Shown: positions 8,940-18,019 of the stretch, piece after piece
How the letters are laid out: every line of letters begins with the position of its first letter
Numbering within the stretch: the stretch's first letter is position 1
Origin: Candidatus Paracaedibacter symbiosus
GTDB lineage: Bacteria; Pseudomonadota; Alphaproteobacteria; Paracaedibacterales; Paracaedibacteraceae
DNA: 64,000 nt
Assembly: GCF_000757605.1 (NCBI RefSeq)
Contig: NZ_JQAK01000001.1
Location: forward strand, 955,817 to 1,019,816
Direction: 5' to 3'
Position numbers and translations under genes: made by a program
The notes under the pieces: model-generated
Databases searched by the model: none
Told to the model about the DNA's origin: nothing
Seen by the model: only the letters and a program-made list of their open reading frames with translations

Positions 8940-9878
8940 TCAAGCCGCAGACTCCTCACCATAAGAGATCGCCATTTGAGTCGCAGTTTCACTGTCCCCT
9001 TTAAGAGCGATGAGTCCTACACTCTTTATCACCTGATCAAGCTTTTGCCGTGCCGCTGCGGACACTGGAACCAAGGGTAAACGCACTTCCTCAGTTATTA
9101 ATTGCAGCTGAGACATCACATATTTAGCCGGCGCTGGGTTAGCCTCAACAAACATGGCTTCATGCAAAGGAAGTAATTTATCCCGCAAAGAAGAAAATAG
9201 GTCAAGATCCCGTTGCTTCCACGCTGCAACCATTTGGCTACACAATTTGGGCACCACGTTGGCAGAAACAGAAATGACACCATCACCACCGTGGGCAAGA
9301 TAAGCGGTGGCTATCGGGTCATCACCAGACAAAAAGCTAAAGGGCTTTTTGATTTGCTGGCGCATTTTAATCACACGGGTTAAATCTTCACAGGAATCTT
9401 TAATCCCTACCACATTGGTCAATTCCGCGAGGCGGACAACCAACTCAACTGACAATCCAACAACTGCACGACCAGGATTATTATAAATAATAATAGGCAG
9501 TTCAACGGCTTCATTCAAGGCCTTAAAGTGCTGGAATATCCCTTCAGGTGTGGGTTTAACATAGTAGGGCGTCACAACCAATGCAGCATCGGCGCCAAGT
9601 TCTTTTGCTTCCCGCATCATCGCCATTACCTCATGGGTGGATGGGGCACCACAACCCACGATGATTGGCAGCCGTCCGTCATTCTCACGGATCACAGTTT
9701 CAATCACAAGACGACGCTCTGAATTGTTGAGCAAGGCTGCTTCTCCCGTGGAACCACATGCAACAATCGCATTGGTTCCTTGGTCTACATGCCAGTTCAC
9801 TAATTTTTTTATAGCAGTAAGGTCAATTTCTCCATTGAGAAATGGTGTAATTAGCGCAACAATAGAGCCTGAAAACAT
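8940..9878 (-). CDS. dapA: 4-hydroxy-tetrahydrodipicolinate synthase
   Basis: First committed step of the diaminopimelate/lysine branch: condenses pyruvate with aspartate semialdehyde. At 312 residues it is slightly longer than the typical 290-295, by a C-terminal tail. Schiff-base Lys160 lies in 'VVGIKDS', Tyr132 in 'IYNNPGR' and Thr44 in 'GSTGE', all expected active-site residues. It heads the dapA-smpB-murJ-trpS run and is divergent from slt with only 24 bases between the two starts, so their promoters must overlap neighbouring coding sequence. Confidence 0.97.
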   Translation of the reverse strand: MFSGSIVALITPFLNGEIDLTAIKKLVNWHVDQGTNAIVACGSTGEAALLNNSERRLVIETVIRENDGRLPIIVGCGAPSTHEVMAMMREAKELGADAALVVTPYYVKPTPEGIFQHFKALNEAVELPIIIYNNPGRAVVGLSVELVVRLAELTNVVGIKDSCEDLTRVIKMRQQIKKPFSFLSGDDPIATAYLAHGGDGVISVSANVVPKLCSQMVAAWKQRDLDLFSSLRDKLLPLHEAMFVEANPAPAKYVMSQLQLITEEVRLPLVPVSAAARQKLDQVIKSVGLIALKGDSETATQMAISYGEESAA

Positions 9879-9902
9879 CTTTTACTCCTTATAGGTTCCG
9901 TA

Positions 9903-11792
9903 GTGATTGAATTGACAATATCGGTTTGCAAGAATTTTGCCAAGAGTTTTGCCAAAAGGTTCATTTTCTTTTCTCTTGCACCCCTGCTAGTTGTCCCTGC
10001 AAACGCCTCCCCAGAGTCTGAAGTAAGCCGTTGTGGGGAGAAGCTCAAGAAGTCCCTCAATGGTGATACCTCTGTTACAATTGCGGCTAGTGAATGTGCT
10101 CTAAGTGCGGCTCTTCTAGAATGGGTACGTTGTCAAACAAATGCCAGCTTTGAGGATATTCGCCGTTTTTTAAAACAGCACCCTGATTGGCCAATGCAAG
10201 AGACAATTCGTAAAAAAGCAGAAAGTGATCTCGCTAATTTTACTCAGCCCCCTGAAGAGATTGTCAGTTGGTTTAAAAGTTTTCCTCCCCTCACTGGAAA
10301 GGGAGCCTTCGTTTATACCCAAGCACTGAAGAAAATGAAGGCACACAATCTAGGTGATATTGCCAGTAACTTACTGATAGCAGCAACCTTCTCAGGCCCA
10401 GAGCTGGAAGAGTTTATTCAAACCCACCATACCCTTTTGAAGCCTAAATCTCTGTTTAATAAAGCCACCGTTCTTCTTGACAAACAAGAAGAAATACAAC
10501 AAGTAAAAGTATTACTTCCTTACCTCAACACACAGCAGCGACAAATCATTAAGACACGCTTGAATCCTGGCCAGGCAGCTGTCCTCCTTAATGCTGATTC
10601 AGACCCTGGTATCGTGCTCGACCAAGTACGCCTTAACCGCAAATCGGATCAAACCGACAGTGCCGTAAAATTGCTCAAGAACCTCAAAAAAATCCCTTTA
10701 ATTCAGGCAGAATCTTTTTGGGTAGAGCAAAACATTCTTGGGCGCCGTTTAATCGAACAAAAACGGTATGCCGAAGCCTATCAGATCCTCTCCAAACATC
10801 AACTCACCTCAGGGGAAAACTTTGCCAATGCCGAATGGCTGGCCGGATGGTTATCCTTAAGATTTCTCAATAATCCTACTCAAGCGCTAGCACATTTTAA
10901 TACCCTTAGAGAAAAAGTGCGCTCTCCCATTAGTGTCGCACGGGCGTCTTATTGGTTGGGACGTACCTACAAAGCTTTAGGTGAGGAAAAGCCAAGTCAA
11001 GCTGCCTTTAAAAAAGCATTAAGTCATCCGGCAACCTATTACGGTCAATTAGCCTATAAACATATTCATGGTAAAATTCATAAGGTCAACCTAAAAAAAG
11101 TAACGGTTTCCAAAACAACACGCCAAAAGTTTGAGTCTCGCCCACTCGTGCAAGCGATCCATATTTTACTGCACCTTAAAGAAACCACGTGGGCCGAAGC
11201 CTTTGCCATTAGCCTTGCCAAACAACTAAAATCACCACAAGAGCAAGAACTGCTTGTTGACCTAATGCATGAAAAAGGCGGCAAATACCTAGCAGTTCAA
11301 ATCGCCAAGAAAGCGACAATTACAACATCCCCCCTCATCACCGCTGCATACCCTCAATTGTCGGAAGTTCATGGCAGTCTAGCAGATCCTGCGCTCATCC
11401 ATGCTATCATCCGTCAGGAAAGCCGTTTTAAGCCAGACGCGGTGAGTCCCGCCGGGGCTGTTGGTTTAATGCAGCTTATGCTCGCAACGGCCAATCAAAC
11501 AATTAAAAAGCATAAATTAAAGAAAGGACCCCTTACCCACGCCGCCACCAATATATCAGTCGGCAGTCGCCATTTAAAAGACCTGCTTGATTCCTTTAAT
11601 GGATCGATGATTTTAGCTGCTGCGGCCTATAATGCTGGTTCGAATGCTGTCGAAAACTGGCTGATCACCTTTGGTGATCCCCGTCATTCAAAAGTTGATA
11701 CCATTGATTGGGTGGAGTTAATCCCTTATGCTGAAACGCGCAACTATGTACAACGGGTGATGGAAAATTACTATTGTTATTTACAACGGTGA
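9903..11792 (+). CDS. slt: Soluble lytic murein transglycosylase
   Basis: Periplasmic enzyme of 629 residues that cleaves glycan strands to 1,6-anhydro-MurNAc ends. The N-terminal signal peptide (about 1-36, ending VPANA) follows a GTG start at 9903. A long alpha-helical superhelix (about 40-470) precedes the C-terminal SLT domain with catalytic Glu506 in 'IIRQESRF', then 'GAVGLMQLM' and 'AAAAYNAGSNAV'. Divergent from dapA. The GTG choice is moderately supported; the signal peptide requires a start close to it. Confidence 0.95.
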   Translation: MIELTISVCKNFAKSFAKRFIFFSLAPLLVVPANASPESEVSRCGEKLKKSLNGDTSVTIAASECALSAALLEWVRCQTNASFEDIRRFLKQHPDWPMQETIRKKAESDLANFTQPPEEIVSWFKSFPPLTGKGAFVYTQALKKMKAHNLGDIASNLLIAATFSGPELEEFIQTHHTLLKPKSLFNKATVLLDKQEEIQQVKVLLPYLNTQQRQIIKTRLNPGQAAVLLNADSDPGIVLDQVRLNRKSDQTDSAVKLLKNLKKIPLIQAESFWVEQNILGRRLIEQKRYAEAYQILSKHQLTSGENFANAEWLAGWLSLRFLNNPTQALAHFNTLREKVRSPISVARASYWLGRTYKALGEEKPSQAAFKKALSHPATYYGQLAYKHIHGKIHKVNLKKVTVSKTTRQKFESRPLVQAIHILLHLKETTWAEAFAISLAKQLKSPQEQELLVDLMHEKGGKYLAVQIAKKATITTSPLITAAYPQLSEVHGSLADPALIHAIIRQESRFKPDAVSPAGAVGLMQLMLATANQTIKKHKLKKGPLTHAATNISVGSRHLKDLLDSFNGSMILAAAAYNAGSNAVENWLITFGDPRHSKVDTIDWVELIPYAETRNYVQRVMENYYCYLQR

Positions 11793-11900
11793 ATTTTTCA
11801 AGCCTAGTATCAGATTAGGTCAGAACTAATTCACTAAACGGCAACTGCTTGATTTTCTGAATCCCTATAATTCTTAAATGTTTCTTTTTAAAATTAAAGC

Positions 11901-11922
11901 AGGGGAGTATTTAGCCTCCCCT
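11901..11922. terminator. Hairpin between convergent slt and patatin genes
   Basis: AGGGGAG (11901-11907) pairs with CTCCCCT (11916-11922) around an 8-base loop. It sits in the spacer between two converging genes. There is no strong T run on either side, so its activity as a terminator is uncertain. Confidence 0.5.
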
Positions 11923-11954
11923 TCGTATCTCAATTATACTCATTTTAGATAAGC

Positions 11955-13043
11955 TTAGTCGCGATGTTGTTGCCAACGCTCCCCGACAAAGTGTTCCCGT
12001 ATTAATGCCGTGGATTCTTTCCCAACTTTATCATAGTTTTTCTTTATCCACTTGTCGGCTGCGTCCCGACCTTTTTCAAATAAATAAGTGAAGAATTCCC
12101 ACTCAGTATTGAGTTTGCTTGACCAACCAAGCTCTTGGAAGACTTCTTCATCTTCAATGGCATGCATAAAGACGCGCTTCATCTTGCCTTTTTCAATAAC
12201 CCCCTCATCGATTAAGTCGCTAATGAAGGAAATTGCCCGCATTTCACGCACAACCGAGGCATTATTGGTTACTTCATTTAATCGATCAGCAATTTCGCGC
12301 GATGTTGTCGGCAATTTTTCGCGAACTGTAGGGTTCAGCTGAATCAAGATAATGTCAGGTGTCTCACAATCATAAATGAGCGGGAAGAACACAGGGTTAC
12401 CAATGAAGCCACCGTCCCAATAATACTCGCCATCAACCATGACTGCATTGTGAATTGTTGGCAGACATGCTGTTGCTAAGAGACACTCTGGTCGCAACTC
12501 ATCCAAACTAAATATGCGCAGTTTTCCAGTATAAACATGGGTTGCACACAGATATAACTTCGCCCCTTTAAAGGCACGTAATTTCTCAAAATCAAAGGAT
12601 TTGGTAATGACGTCCTTGAGAGGATCCACCTGCATTGGGTTCAGCTCGTAAGGGGAAAACATGCGGCTAAGGTAGTCAAAAACGATGTAGCCAGGTGAGT
12701 GGTACATTGTATATTTACCCAACATTTTATCAATCGGGCCGCGATTGTTGAGCATACTATTCTTGCCCACATCACTAATGGCTTTCCAAAAAGCCCGCAT
12801 TTCTTCGCGCGCCCCTTGATTGCCGCCCTTCATGAGCCCTTGAACCACCGCTGCCGCATTCATGCCTCCGGCGCTCGTCCCAGTTAAGCCTTCAATTTCA
12901 AAACGTCCATCTTCTAAAAGACGATCCATAACTCCCCAGGAAAAAGCACCGTGGGAGCCACCTCCCTGCATTGCAATTGTGACACGTTTTGTGCCATTTC
13001 CTTTATTTTTCTTGTCCTCATTTTTGGAAATTTCTGCTGCCAT
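11955..13043 (-). CDS. Patatin-like phospholipase with DUF3734-type C-terminus
   Basis: Patatin-fold acyl hydrolase of 362 residues. The oxyanion motif 'GGGSHGAF' is at 27-34, nucleophile Ser57 in 'GTSAGG', and catalytic Asp210 in 'WDGGFIGNPV', so the Ser-Asp dyad is complete. The C-terminal third ('REMRAISFISDLIDEGVIEK' and after) matches the extension of alphaproteobacterial patatin proteins. The ATG at 13043 is preferred because AAGGAG lies eight bases upstream; in-frame ATG at 13061 and TTG at 13067 would add six and eight residues. No signal peptide is visible. It may act on host or self lipids; substrate not inferable. Confidence 0.9.
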   Translation of the reverse strand: MAAEISKNEDKKNKGNGTKRVTIAMQGGGSHGAFSWGVMDRLLEDGRFEIEGLTGTSAGGMNAAAVVQGLMKGGNQGAREEMRAFWKAISDVGKNSMLNNRGPIDKMLGKYTMYHSPGYIVFDYLSRMFSPYELNPMQVDPLKDVITKSFDFEKLRAFKGAKLYLCATHVYTGKLRIFSLDELRPECLLATACLPTIHNAVMVDGEYYWDGGFIGNPVFFPLIYDCETPDIILIQLNPTVREKLPTTSREIADRLNEVTNNASVVREMRAISFISDLIDEGVIEKGKMKRVFMHAIEDEEVFQELGWSSKLNTEWEFFTYLFEKGRDAADKWIKKNYDKVGKESTALIREHFVGERWQQHRD

Positions 13044-13141
13044 TGATTTCACTCCTTCCATGTCCAAATGGATCTAGCCCTTAGGCTTTCTTTATTTTAT
13101 AATAGGGCAAGAGTCTTAACATTTAATTAAAGGTGTACCTC

Positions 13142-13957
13142 GTGAAAGTTACCTTTTGGGGCACCCGGGGCAGTTATCCGATTGCCAGTCCACAGACAAT
13201 TAAGGTTGGCGGCCGTACCAGTTGCGTGAGTGTAGAATTTGATCAACAGTTGATTATTTTTGATGCGGGCACCGGATTAATTAGCTTGGGGGAGGATTCC
13301 CGGTTACAATATTATACCCAAGCAACCATCCTATTATCACACCTCCACCATGATCACATTATGGGAATTCCTTTCTTCAAGCCTATTTTTCTAAAAGAGT
13401 GGACGCTTAATTTTTATTCCGGTCATGCCGCTCCCTTTGGCGGACTGGAAAAAGCCCTTCAGACTTGTTTTAGTCCCCCCTATTTTCCGGTTCCCTGGGA
13501 AGACTTCCCAGCCACGCGTCATTATCATGAATTTGAACCTGGCCGTCCTTTGTCTATTGGCAGCACAGACGTTATGCTTGAAACCATGGCGCTTGATCAT
13601 CCTGGGGGTGCCTGTGGCTATCGTCTTTCCCAGCAAGGACACACCATTGTTTACCTAACAGATACCAAACATAGTAATCTTTTACGGCCAGAATTTATCC
13701 GCTTTAGTCAAGGCGCAGACATGCTCATTTATGACTCTACCTTCACGGATACTGAATTTGACCAACATCCAGATTGGGGTCATTCCACCTGGAAAGAGGC
13801 CACCGCCGTCGCGAAGGCGGCAAAAGTGAAGTCGCTCGCTCTCTTTCACCACAATCCAGACCATTCAGACGAAGAGATGCAGGATATTTTAACCCAAGCT
13901 CAAGCAGAATTTGCCGGCACCATTTTAGGAACAGATGGCCTGGGGATTAATTTGTAA
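13142..13957 (+). CDS. Metallo-beta-lactamase-fold hydrolase
   Basis: The 271-residue product starts 'MKVTFWGTRGSYPI', typical of the RNase Z/PhnP-like branch. The metal-binding motif HLHHDH is at 67-72, with further ligands in 'LDHPGG' and 'DSTFTD' and a late histidine in 'FHHNPDHS'. GTG at 13142 is chosen because AAAGGTG lies seven bases upstream and the family begins with this strand; GTG at 13133 is an alternative. Proteins of this type are annotated as phosphodiesterases, but the substrate is not defined by sequence. Divergent from the patatin gene. Confidence 0.88.
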   Translation: MKVTFWGTRGSYPIASPQTIKVGGRTSCVSVEFDQQLIIFDAGTGLISLGEDSRLQYYTQATILLSHLHHDHIMGIPFFKPIFLKEWTLNFYSGHAAPFGGLEKALQTCFSPPYFPVPWEDFPATRHYHEFEPGRPLSIGSTDVMLETMALDHPGGACGYRLSQQGHTIVYLTDTKHSNLLRPEFIRFSQGADMLIYDSTFTDTEFDQHPDWGHSTWKEATAVAKAAKVKSLALFHHNPDHSDEEMQDILTQAQAEFAGTILGTDGLGINL

Positions 13958-13982
13958 CAACGTGAATTTGAAGTGAGAAAAT

Positions 13983-14007
13983 GGAAAATGGCCATTTTCT
14001 TAAGATC
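13983..14007 (+). terminator. Hairpin downstream of the MBL-fold gene
   Basis: AGAAAATGG and CCATTTTCT form a nine-base-pair stem over a short loop, and the core AAAATGGCCATTTT is a perfect palindrome. It lies about 25 bases after the stop at 13957. No T run follows, so the terminator call is tentative. Confidence 0.4.
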
Positions 14008-14248
14008 CTTTTCACCCGTGAGTGAGACAGGGTTGACGCGTAAAACAGGTAGCTCTAAGGAGCCTTGATGCGAAGGCCCATGTATTTAACAGCCTGAGTC
14101 CAAGCTCCGAGATTTCGTAAGGTTTTTTCAAAATCCAACTCCATCTAGCCCGGGCATGACAAAAAAATTAATAAAATAATATGTTGCCTGTTTCTTACAT
14201 TGAGTTCACGTTACCTACTTTTCTTTTCCTTGGGGAGTATATAGCAAC

Positions 14249-14926
14249 CTACTCTACACCAGATTGGCTATAGTTCCTGGATGGTTCTGTCAGCATTCCT
14301 CTATCATAATGGCTGTATTGCATCAGTACGCCAGTGTCGTAATAGAGATACCAATCGCCTTGTTTAAGTCCTTGATCATAGCGCTCATGCATCATCACTT
14401 GGCCATTGGGGTAATAGGTCATTCGCTCGCCATGTAATAAATTATTCATATAATTTTCTTCACACACAGGATTCCCAAAATCATCAAAAATAACATGCTT
14501 CCCTTCTTTTTTGCCCTGCTTATAGGGCATCAACGCTTTATCCTTGCCATTGGGGAGGAGCAATTTCATCATGCCCTCTTGCATCCCCGCCACAAAGGTG
14601 ATCGTCATAGATAGGTATTTGTGAGTGTAAAACTTAGCAACGCCATCGGTTTTCCCTTGCTTAAAAGACATTTCCTGGGCCACGTTACCATCCCCATCAT
14701 ATTGCTTTAAAACACCTTCGATTTTTCCTTGATGAAAGGGAATCTCTTGGAACAAAGTTCCCATTTCGTCGTAAAATTTAGAGAGCCCTTCTAAGACACC
14801 TTGTTGATAGGAAAGTTGCTGCCGCACTGTCCCTGTTTCATCTTTAACCTCAACCACGCCATCTTTTACAGGCGGCCCTGCAGGCGAAGCGGGTGCAACG
14901 GGGGGCTGATCAATTTGTTCTGTCAT
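14249..14926 (-). CDS. MORN-type repeat protein encoded next to vgrG (YwqK-like)
   Basis: The 225-residue protein has a Pro-rich head (about 1-20) followed by roughly eight repeats of 22-23 residues of the form 'QGkxEGxxKxYdxxG' (for example QGKIEGVLKQYDGDG and QGKTDGVAKFYTH). This fits the MORN-variant repeat of the YwqK family. It begins eight bases after the vgrG stop and is clearly translated with it. Candidate roles are VgrG-loaded cargo, a chaperone/adaptor, or immunity; the sequence does not decide. No enzymatic motif, signal peptide or membrane segment is visible. Confidence 0.85.
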   Translation of the reverse strand: MTEQIDQPPVAPASPAGPPVKDGVVEVKDETGTVRQQLSYQQGVLEGLSKFYDEMGTLFQEIPFHQGKIEGVLKQYDGDGNVAQEMSFKQGKTDGVAKFYTHKYLSMTITFVAGMQEGMMKLLLPNGKDKALMPYKQGKKEGKHVIFDDFGNPVCEENYMNNLLHGERMTYYPNGQVMMHERYDQGLKQGDWYLYYDTGVLMQYSHYDRGMLTEPSRNYSQSGVE

Positions 14927-14934
14927 ATTGCTTC

Positions 14935-16983
14935 CTATCCTATACTAATCGTGGAGCCAGACACAGAAACTGATCCACTTGAGGTCAAAGACAGTGACGG
15001 ACCGCCATCAAACGTCCCACCCATTTGCCCTACCACCTTTGACACAGCTCCTTTGGCAGTAAAGTTACCCGAAGCGGATAAGTTTGTATCACCACCGGAA
15101 ATCAGTTTAATATCCCCCCCAGCCTTAATGGTAATGTTATCGTCGCCTTCAAAATTAATCGCACCTGTTACCTTGATGGTTAAGCTGCCCTTAATATCAA
15201 TGGTTTGATTTCCTTTATTAAGTGTAATCACAAAATCACCTTCTTTGAGAGTAATCGTATTATCGCCCCGAGTGAGCTCTAAAAGATGGTTTGCTTTGTC
15301 CTTTCCTTCAGCATTCAGTTTCACTGTCCGTGAGCCTTTGCTTAACACAAGCGTATCATTACCCCGTTGAGCTCGCTTATCGCGCTTTTCCCCATGAAGC
15401 GTTACTGTGCGATCGCCGGCCATAATGTCTGTTGTATCATCACCAGCATTAATTTTAAGAGACCTATTATCCTCCACGACCGTGTTCATATCTTTTTGGG
15501 CATGGATGAAAATTTCCTCCGACCCTTTTTTGTCTTCAAAACGAAATTCGTTATTATCTGTCCCGCCGTCTTTAGTACTATTTGATTTAATTGTGCTCTT
15601 CGTCGGTTCATCCTTAGCGTAAGGAGGCATATTATCGCTATTATAAACACAACCGGTAATTAAAGGGCGGTCCGGATTGCCTTCTAAAAAGGTCACGATG
15701 ACTTCCATACCCACGCGCGGTGTCCACAAACCACCCCAATTACTGCCAGCCCACAATTGAGCCACCCGGATCCAACACGAACTTTTTTCGTCTTCACTCC
15801 CATTTTGATCCCAATGGAACTTTACTTTAATCCGCCCATATTCGTCACACCAGATCTCCTCCCCCTCTTTGCCTGTCACTTTGGCCGTTTGAGTACTTGG
15901 AATGATTGGTTTTGGCGTGACAATAGGCGGGCGATAGGTCACCATACTCGGGAAAGCCTTAAAGTCATTCTTATAAATATAAGGTTCCTCCAAAGAGGTA
16001 AAATCCAGAGTATGAATTACCTCATACAGCACATATACATCATTCGCATCAGGCCGAGGATGGTTGGTCACCGAAAAAGAATACATGGGCGCAAACTTAG
16101 GAACGGTGCTGGTTCCTTTAACAGTCTTTTTAAACCATTCAAGCTCTTGAATGCGATGAGACGCCCTATCATCCCCACCGCCAGAATCAAGATAAATACC
16201 AGGATACCGATAAATCTGGCCACCAGCCCCCTCACCTGTTATTTTATTGTAAAGCTTTGTAGAAGCCGTCGTAAAATTATAATCAGCGGTGGCGTAACGT
16301 TTGGCCACGACTTGTTGAGCGATGCTCATATTGACAATTTGATTGTAGAGAGGCTCGCCTGAGGTGGAATCCATTTGTCGGAGACTTTCTGACTCTGCCG
16401 CCTTAACTGAGGAAGAGTCATCTAACAGAATCATTTTTTCCCCTTGGCGAGTATGTTCAAAATAATAGAAGATTCCTTCTTCTTCCATCAGGCGGCAAAC
16501 AAAATCATAATGAGTCTCTCCATATTGGACACAATATTCCCGTTCACTATGCCCACAGCCAGTGGTTTTATCTTCCAACTGGCTCACGCCTTGTTCTTGC
16601 AAGACGGACTTAATAATTTCAATGGTGGTTTTATTTTGGAAAATCTGATGATCGCTACTAAATTTTAACAGCCAAAGGCGCGGATAAATCTTGAGCTGAT
16701 AATGGGCCTGAAATCCTTTATCATTTTCAACGCTTTGCAATTGCTCAATCTCACCAACAATTCCCCCAAAATAGCGCTTCTTGTGACCATACTCAAATTC
16801 AACTTCAAAATTACTGCCGATAATATCATCAAAATTAAGACCTAATTGCTGCGAATGCATCTTCAAAGTAAAACAATAAGGTTCATTTGTCCGCTCATAA
16901 CCATAAAGCTGATCTAAAATCAGCGCATCATCATTCAGAGCGGTAAAGACTTTAATCTTTTGATGTTGTTGTGTCGTTAACAT
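14935..16983 (-). CDS. vgrG: Type VI secretion spike protein VgrG
   Basis: Spike-tip protein of 682 residues. The N-terminal two thirds match the phage gp27-like and OB-fold base ('YERTNEPYCFTLKMHSQQ', then 'YCVQYGETHYDFVCRLMEEE' and 'WCDEYGRIKVKFHWDQ'). 'SCWIRVAQLWAG' and 'EVIVTFLEGNPDRPLITG' mark the gp5-like OB region. The C-terminal ~200 residues form a Gly/Thr/Asp-rich triple beta-helix needle ending 'VSVSGSTISIG'. No toxin extension follows the needle, so any effector must be encoded separately. No other T6SS gene is present, making this an orphan vgrG. Confidence 0.95.
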   Translation of the reverse strand: MLTTQQHQKIKVFTALNDDALILDQLYGYERTNEPYCFTLKMHSQQLGLNFDDIIGSNFEVEFEYGHKKRYFGGIVGEIEQLQSVENDKGFQAHYQLKIYPRLWLLKFSSDHQIFQNKTTIEIIKSVLQEQGVSQLEDKTTGCGHSEREYCVQYGETHYDFVCRLMEEEGIFYYFEHTRQGEKMILLDDSSSVKAAESESLRQMDSTSGEPLYNQIVNMSIAQQVVAKRYATADYNFTTASTKLYNKITGEGAGGQIYRYPGIYLDSGGGDDRASHRIQELEWFKKTVKGTSTVPKFAPMYSFSVTNHPRPDANDVYVLYEVIHTLDFTSLEEPYIYKNDFKAFPSMVTYRPPIVTPKPIIPSTQTAKVTGKEGEEIWCDEYGRIKVKFHWDQNGSEDEKSSCWIRVAQLWAGSNWGGLWTPRVGMEVIVTFLEGNPDRPLITGCVYNSDNMPPYAKDEPTKSTIKSNSTKDGGTDNNEFRFEDKKGSEEIFIHAQKDMNTVVEDNRSLKINAGDDTTDIMAGDRTVTLHGEKRDKRAQRGNDTLVLSKGSRTVKLNAEGKDKANHLLELTRGDNTITLKEGDFVITLNKGNQTIDIKGSLTIKVTGAINFEGDDNITIKAGGDIKLISGGDTNLSASGNFTAKGAVSKVVGQMGGTFDGGPSLSLTSSGSVSVSGSTISIG

Positions 16984-17022
16984 TTAAGGCTGCCTTCATT
17001 ATTGTTCTTACATCTGCTGGGA

Positions 17023-17063
17023 TCTGTGAACAAAATCATCCTCATTAAATTGGTGTTCACAGA
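17023..17063. repeat. Inverted repeat upstream of vgrG
   Basis: TCTGTGAACA (17023-17032) and TGTTCACAGA (17054-17063) are perfect 10-base arms separated by 21 bases, about 40-80 bases before the vgrG start. It could be an operator for vgrG, or a relative of the TCTGTGCACC repeat at 4641-4702, whose arms resemble these. The remainder of the 16984-17315 spacer is AT-rich and shows only the ribosome site of the next gene. Confidence 0.55.
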
Positions 17064-17315
17064 AACTCATATCATTTTCAAACGACAGGAAGTGGGTCAT
17101 CGAAATAGTCTTTTAAGCCACCATACACCATCTGAAAATTAATTAAAATTTTAATTTATTATTTTGTTTCTGATGCAAAATAGCCACATTTTTTTCTTTT
17201 CGCATTGAATTAGTTGGACTTTAATTTGCAGAAGAGCATTTTTGCGTCTACATTCCGACTTGTGAAATTCGGTTGAGATGAGATACTCAACACTTTTAAA
17301 AAAAAGGAGTTAATA

Positions 17316-17945
17316 ATGAAGAAGTTAGCTTTGGCTCTCGTAGCCTCTTCTTTCGTAGCTGGTGCAGCTACTGCAGACATCAACACAGGTTTCTATCTTG
17401 GTGCAGGTATTGGCGCAGGTAGTGTTAATGCAAACATACAAGATAGCGTCAATAACTTAGATGTCAAGTCAAACATAGGTCGTAGCCGTATTGAAGGTAG
17501 CCTTTATGCAGGTTATGGTTTTGTCACCGGTTGTACATATCTTGGTGGTGAATTTGGCTATACTTTCGCAGGCGCAAAAGTAGGACAATCTGTTACTGTG
17601 GGTAATTTAGCTGGTTCTGGTTTCACTATCCAACAACGTAATATTTGGAACTTTGCGGTTCTTGCTGGTCAAAAAGTAAGCCCAAGCACAATGATTTATG
17701 CTCGCCTTGGTTTGAACCTTGCTAATTATAAATTGGAAGCGTTTGAAACAGATGCAGGCGTGACAACTCAATACCCTGGTGACTCTAAAAACAAAGCTAG
17801 CTTTGCTCCAGGTTTGGGTATCGAAACGGCAGTGACAAAGAACGTTCGCGTTCGTTTGCAATATGTTTATGACTTGGGTGCTAAAATTGGAGATTCTAAC
17901 GTAAGAGCTCAGTCTGCTACCCTTGGTGTTGCTTACAAGTTCTAA
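17316..17945 (+). CDS. Outer-membrane beta-barrel protein
   Basis: The 209-residue product has a clean signal peptide (MKKLALALVASSFVAGAATA, cleavage at about 20/21). It then shows alternating hydrophobic strands rich in Gly, Tyr and Asn (for example 'GFYLGAGIGAG', 'YLGGEFGYTF', 'MIYARLGLNLANYKL') and ends 'ATLGVAYKF'; the terminal Phe is typical of outer-membrane barrels. An eight-strand Opa/OmpW-like barrel is likely. A strong AAGGAG ribosome site lies seven bases before the ATG and a strong terminator follows, suggesting an abundant monocistronic surface protein. Confidence 0.88.
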   Translation: MKKLALALVASSFVAGAATADINTGFYLGAGIGAGSVNANIQDSVNNLDVKSNIGRSRIEGSLYAGYGFVTGCTYLGGEFGYTFAGAKVGQSVTVGNLAGSGFTIQQRNIWNFAVLAGQKVSPSTMIYARLGLNLANYKLEAFETDAGVTTQYPGDSKNKASFAPGLGIETAVTKNVRVRLQYVYDLGAKIGDSNVRAQSATLGVAYKF

Positions 17946-17966
17946 TTAGAACTTGGAGTCAAATCC

Positions 17967-17997
17967 AAAAAAAGAGGCCAATTGGCCTCTTTTTTTA
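17967..17997. terminator. Strong bidirectional intrinsic terminator
   Basis: AGAGGCCAATTGGCCTCT (17973-17990) is a perfect palindrome flanked by seven A on the left and seven T on the right. It can terminate both the barrel gene on the plus strand and the HAD-like gene arriving on the minus strand. Confidence 0.92.
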
Positions 17998-18019
17998 TAC
18001 CTGTTATTCTTAAAATAAT

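Noticed and set aside
13958-14248. Spacer searched for a small RNA or gene remnant
   Set aside because: Apart from one hairpin I found no promoter-terminator pair and no coding frame.
14258-14275. AGATTGGCTATA at the MORN gene end, resembling the 43772-43783 hairpin arm
   Set aside because: Only 12 bases match, within coding sequence and without the second arm; likely chance.
14935-16983. VgrG as evidence of a prophage
   Set aside because: The gp27/gp5-like fold occurs in both, but there is no phage capsid, tail, lysis or integrase gene nearby.
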